Origin: JAOARY01 sp045345765
GTDB taxonomy: Bacteria > Bacillota > Clostridia > Peptostreptococcales > Peptostreptococcaceae
Assembly (NCBI GenBank): GCA_045345765.1
Contig: CP148265.1
Location: 558,001 to 622,000 of the forward strand
Length of the DNA stretch: 64,000 nucleotides
Direction: 5' to 3'
Shown: positions 61,338 through 64,000 of the stretch, one piece after another
How positions within the stretch are numbered: position 1 is the stretch's first letter
How the letters are laid out: each line of letters begins with the position of its first letter
Position numbers and translations under genes: made by a program
Notes under the pieces: generated by a model
Databases searched by the model: none
The model's input: the letters and a program-made list of their open reading frames with translations, nothing else
What the model was told of the DNA's origin: nothing

Positions 61338-62675
61338 CTATACAACACCTTGCGACATCATAGCTATTGCTATTTTTTTAAATCCCGCTATATTTGCACC
61401 TGCTACATAATTACCACTCATACCATATTCATTTGCAGCCTCTTTTGCATCCTTAAATATCTTAATCATTATTTCTTTTAGTTTTTCATCCACTTCTTCA
61501 AAAGACCAAGACATTCTTATACTATTTTGTACCATTTCAAGTGCAGAAGTTGCAACCCCACCTGCATTAGCTGCTTTTGCAGGTGCTACTAAAACTTCAT
61601 TCTCTAAAAAATAATCCAAAGCTTCATTTGTACAAGGCATATTTGCACCTTCTCCAATTGCAAAAACTTTATTTTCTACTAATAGTTTTGCTTCCTTTAT
61701 TGTTATATCATTTTGAGTTGCACAAGGAAGAGCAATATCACATTTTAAAGACCATATATCCCTTTGATTATCAACATATTTAGTTTCTTTTTTATAATCC
61801 AAATATGTTTTTATTCTTGCTCTTTTTACTTCCTTTATCTCCTTTATTATATCAATATCTAATCCATTTTCATCAACTATATAGCCTGATGAATCACACA
61901 TTGCTATAACTTTAGCTCCAAATTCACTAACTTTTTTTGCTGCATATATAGCAACATTTCCAGAACCTGATATTATAACTTTTTTATCTTTCAAATCATA
62001 ATTATGCTCTTTTAACATCTCGTTAACAAAATATATAAGTCCAAAACCTGTGGCTTCTTTTCTTGCTAATGAACCTCCATAAGATATTCCTTTACCTGTT
62101 AACACACCTGGTTCATATGCATTTTTAATTCTTTTAAATTGTCCATATAAATACCCTATTTCCCTTGCTCCAACACCAATATCACCCGCTGGAATATCTA
62201 CATCTTTTCCAATATGTCTATATAATTCATTCATAAAACTTTGGCAAAATTTCATTATTTCATTATCTGATTTTCCCTTAGGATTAAAATCTGAACCACC
62301 TTTTCCACCACCAATAGGAAGTCCTGTAAGCGAATTTTTTAAAATTTGTTCAAAACCTAAAAATTTAATTATTCCAAGATAAACTGATGGATGAAATCTA
62401 AGTCCACCTTTATAGGGACCTATTGCACTATTAAACTGTATTCTAAAACCTCTATTAACTCTTGATTTTCCATCATCATCAATCCATGGCACTCTAAACA
62501 TAATCTGTCTTTCTGGTTCTAAAAATCTTTCTAACATACCTGAATTTATATATTCTGGATGTTTTCTAAGAACAGGTTTTAAAGACTTTAGCACTTCTTC
62601 AACAGCTTGATGAAATTCTTCTTCATGAGGATTTCTTTTCTTTACATCTTCTAATATTTTATCTAAAATTTCCAT
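61338..62675 (-). CDS. gdhA: Glutamate dehydrogenase (hexameric, about 445 aa)
   Basis: It interconverts glutamate and 2-oxoglutarate plus ammonia. Substrate lysines are in PYKGGLRFHPSV and GLPIGGGKGGSDF, and the catalytic aspartate region is VDIPAGDIGVGAREIGYLYG. The Rossmann motif is VIISGSGNVAIYAAKK, and the C-terminal block is GANMPCTNEALDYF. The 445-residue length fits the bacterial hexameric class. Cofactor preference cannot be settled by eye. Near the 2-oxoglutarate-forming operon it links nitrogen assimilation or glutamate fermentation to the TCA branch. The start ATG has GGAGGG upstream. Confidence 0.95.
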   Translation of the reverse strand: MEILDKILEDVKKRNPHEEEFHQAVEEVLKSLKPVLRKHPEYINSGMLERFLEPERQIMFRVPWIDDDGKSRVNRGFRIQFNSAIGPYKGGLRFHPSVYLGIIKFLGFEQILKNSLTGLPIGGGKGGSDFNPKGKSDNEIMKFCQSFMNELYRHIGKDVDIPAGDIGVGAREIGYLYGQFKRIKNAYEPGVLTGKGISYGGSLARKEATGFGLIYFVNEMLKEHNYDLKDKKVIISGSGNVAIYAAKKVSEFGAKVIAMCDSSGYIVDENGLDIDIIKEIKEVKRARIKTYLDYKKETKYVDNQRDIWSLKCDIALPCATQNDITIKEAKLLVENKVFAIGEGANMPCTNEALDYFLENEVLVAPAKAANAGGVATSALEMVQNSIRMSWSFEEVDEKLKEIMIKIFKDAKEAANEYGMSGNYVAGANIAGFKKIAIAMMSQGVV

Positions 62676-62796
62676 GTTAATCCCTCCATTATGTCTTTCT
62701 TATATTAATACCCTATATATAATTTATCTAAATCCATTTTATTTTGGTTTCTTTTTTATTTTGTAATGATTTTAATTTTATCATAGGAATAAAAAA

Positions 62797-62816
62797 AACA
62801 CAATATTAATTGTGTT
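62797..62816 (-). terminator. Terminator after phoU
   Basis: AACACAAT and ATTGTGTT form an 8-bp stem with a 4-base loop. On the minus strand it is followed by TTTTTTATTCC. Confidence 0.85.
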
Positions 62817-62828
62817 TTTATATTTTTA

Positions 62829-63479
62829 TCAATTTATATCTACTTTTTCACCTTTATGAATATATATTATTCTCTCGCATATATTCGTTATATGATCCGC
62901 CATTCTTTCTAAATATCTTCCTACAAATAAAAGTTTCGTCCCTTGATTTATATAATTACTATCTTTATTTATAAGAATTAGTATATGATTGTACAAATCT
63001 TTATAAATCATATCAACATTTTCATCTAATTTTGCTATTTCGTAGGCTTTTTTGACATCCTTATTCATAAGACTTAATTTTAATTCGCTAAGCATATCAA
63101 GTATTATAACTTTCATCTTTGGAATATAATAAATCGGCTCAATATGTTCTTCTTGTCCAATATTTATAGTTTCTTTTGCTATATTAACAGCAAAATCCCC
63201 TATTCGTTCTAAATCTGTAACCATCTTAGATATTGCAAACAAAGCTCTTAAATCTTTTGCCATTGGTTGTTGTAAGGCTATTAATTCTACAACTTTTTCT
63301 TCAATATCATCCATATATGAGTCTATACAGTCATCCATCCCTTTTATTGATTTAGCTTTTTTATAATCATTTGTCATAAGATAATTTATAGATTTGTCAA
63401 CTATATCGTAAACCTTATCCATCATAAATGAAACTTCTTCTTTTAAATCTTTTAAATCATTTCTAAATTCTTCTCTCAA
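62829..63479 (-). CDS. phoU: Phosphate transport regulator PhoU
   Basis: The 216-residue all-helical protein has the two three-helix repeats of PhoU. Metal-binding motifs are in ISKMVTDLERIGDFAVNIA (near residue 85) and GRYLERMADHITNICERI (near residue 187), each with the ExxxD pattern. PhoU restrains phosphate uptake by the Pst transporter and signals to PhoR-type kinases. The start is TTG at 63479 with AGGAGG upstream, 11 bases after pstB, as is usual at the end of pst operons. No phoR/phoB is in the window. Confidence 0.95.
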   Translation of the reverse strand: MREEFRNDLKDLKEEVSFMMDKVYDIVDKSINYLMTNDYKKAKSIKGMDDCIDSYMDDIEEKVVELIALQQPMAKDLRALFAISKMVTDLERIGDFAVNIAKETINIGQEEHIEPIYYIPKMKVIILDMLSELKLSLMNKDVKKAYEIAKLDENVDMIYKDLYNHILILINKDSNYINQGTKLLFVGRYLERMADHITNICERIIYIHKGEKVDIN

Positions 63480-63490
63480 AACAAATCCTC

Positions 63491-64000
63491 CTAACCAAAT
63501 CTTCCAGTTATATAATCTTCCGTTCTTTTATTTTTAGGTTTTGTAAATATATCTTTAGTATTCCCAAACTCTATAAGCTCTCCCATTAGAAAGAAGGCTG
63601 TATTATCAGAAATTCTAGCCGCTTGTTGCATAGAATGTGTAACTATTGATATTGTATAATTTTTCTTTAATTCTTTTATTAAATCCTCAACTTTAGCTGT
63701 TGCAATAGGATCTAATGCAGATGTAGGTTCATCCATTAAAATAACATCTGGCTCCATTGCAATAGCTCTAGCTATACAAAGTCTTTGTTGTTGTCCTCCA
63801 GAAAGCCCTAGTGCTGATTTTTTTAATCTGTCCTTTACTTCGTCCCAAATAGCAGCTGCACTTAAACTCTTTTCTACAATTTCATCTAATATTTTTTTAT
63901 CTTTGATTCCTTGTGCTTTTTTGCCGTATATAACATTTTCGTATATACTCATAGGAAATGGATTTGGCTTTTGAAATACCATACCAACCTTAGTTCTTAA
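63491..64000 (-). CDS. pstB: Phosphate ABC transporter ATP-binding protein PstB, 5' part beyond the window
   Basis: The visible C-terminal 170 residues contain the Q-loop region VFQKPNPFPMSIYENV, the ABC signature LGLSGGQQQRLCIARAIA, Walker B DVILMDEPTSALDP and the H-loop VTHSMQQAARISD. The frame stays open to the window edge (LRTKVGM precedes the first visible methionine), so the Walker A part and start lie outside. It powers high-affinity phosphate import with PstS/PstC/PstA, presumably encoded further upstream. The typical family length is about 250 residues. Confidence 0.96.
   Translation of the reverse strand, partial: LRTKVGMVFQKPNPFPMSIYENVIYGKKAQGIKDKKILDEIVEKSLSAAAIWDEVKDRLKKSALGLSGGQQQRLCIARAIAMEPDVILMDEPTSALDPIATAKVEDLIKELKKNYTISIVTHSMQQAARISDNTAFFLMGELIEFGNTKDIFTKPKNKRTEDYITGRFG

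Overview
The window is AT-rich DNA (roughly 70% A+T or more by eye) with strong Shine-Dalgarno sites (AGGAGG), frequent TTG starts, a lysine riboswitch, a T-box leader, CggR-type control of glycolysis, candidate Spo0A boxes and a selenocysteine-dependent proline reductase cluster. Together these point to an anaerobic, amino-acid-fermenting (Stickland) Clostridia species. I cannot name the species from the sequence. No tRNA, rRNA, CRISPR array, insertion sequence or phage gene was seen.

Layout. 1-4.5 kb: a cysteine-motif protein cut by the window edge, a TDT-family transporter, then on the minus strand tmRNA, smpB and rnr. 4.6-9.2 kb: a two-component pair, a membrane pyrophosphatase and secG. 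9.6-18.6 kb: the glycolytic operon rpoN / cggR-gap-pgk-tpiA-gpmI-eno with a CggR operator. 18.8-25.3 kb: a secreted 5'-nucleotidase, methionine gamma-lyase behind a sigma-54 promoter, a TyrR-like activator, hslO and a cold-shock gene. 25.5-32.4 kb: a methyltransferase, a CPBP protease and an M20 amidohydrolase, divergent from a lysine-riboswitch-controlled asd-dapA-dapB-dapH operon. 32.5-37.1 kb: hpt, a second sigma-54 activator preceded by a tiny membrane ORF, a methyltransferase, a candidate small RNA and a TSUP permease.

37.4-46.4 kb is the proline reductase cluster, transcribed prdR, prdC, prdA, a 90-aa ORF, prdB, prdD, prdE, prdF. PrdF racemises L-proline and PrdA/PrdB reduce D-proline to 5-aminovalerate, with PrdC feeding electrons. 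prdB and prdC each need an in-frame UGA read as selenocysteine, and each UGA is followed by a hairpin. prdC has a -24/-12 promoter, consistent with PrdR and the RpoN encoded in the same window. Proline reduction re-oxidises the NADH made by glycolysis and amino-acid oxidation.

46.5-64 kb: DUF4364 and TSCPD proteins, folC, an operon of three very small ORFs with excellent ribosome binding sites, valS with its T-box, a GNAT protein, a Re-citrate synthase-aconitase-isocitrate dehydrogenase operon (the route to 2-oxoglutarate), a second two-component pair, glutamate dehydrogenase, phoU and a partial pstB.

The most unusual items are the three-ORF micropeptide operon with tandem 11-bp repeats (49.1-49.7 kb), the split of the prdD/prdE pair exactly at the site where PrdA is self-cleaved, sigma-54 promoters shared by proline and methionine catabolism, and candidate Spo0A boxes in the proline cluster.
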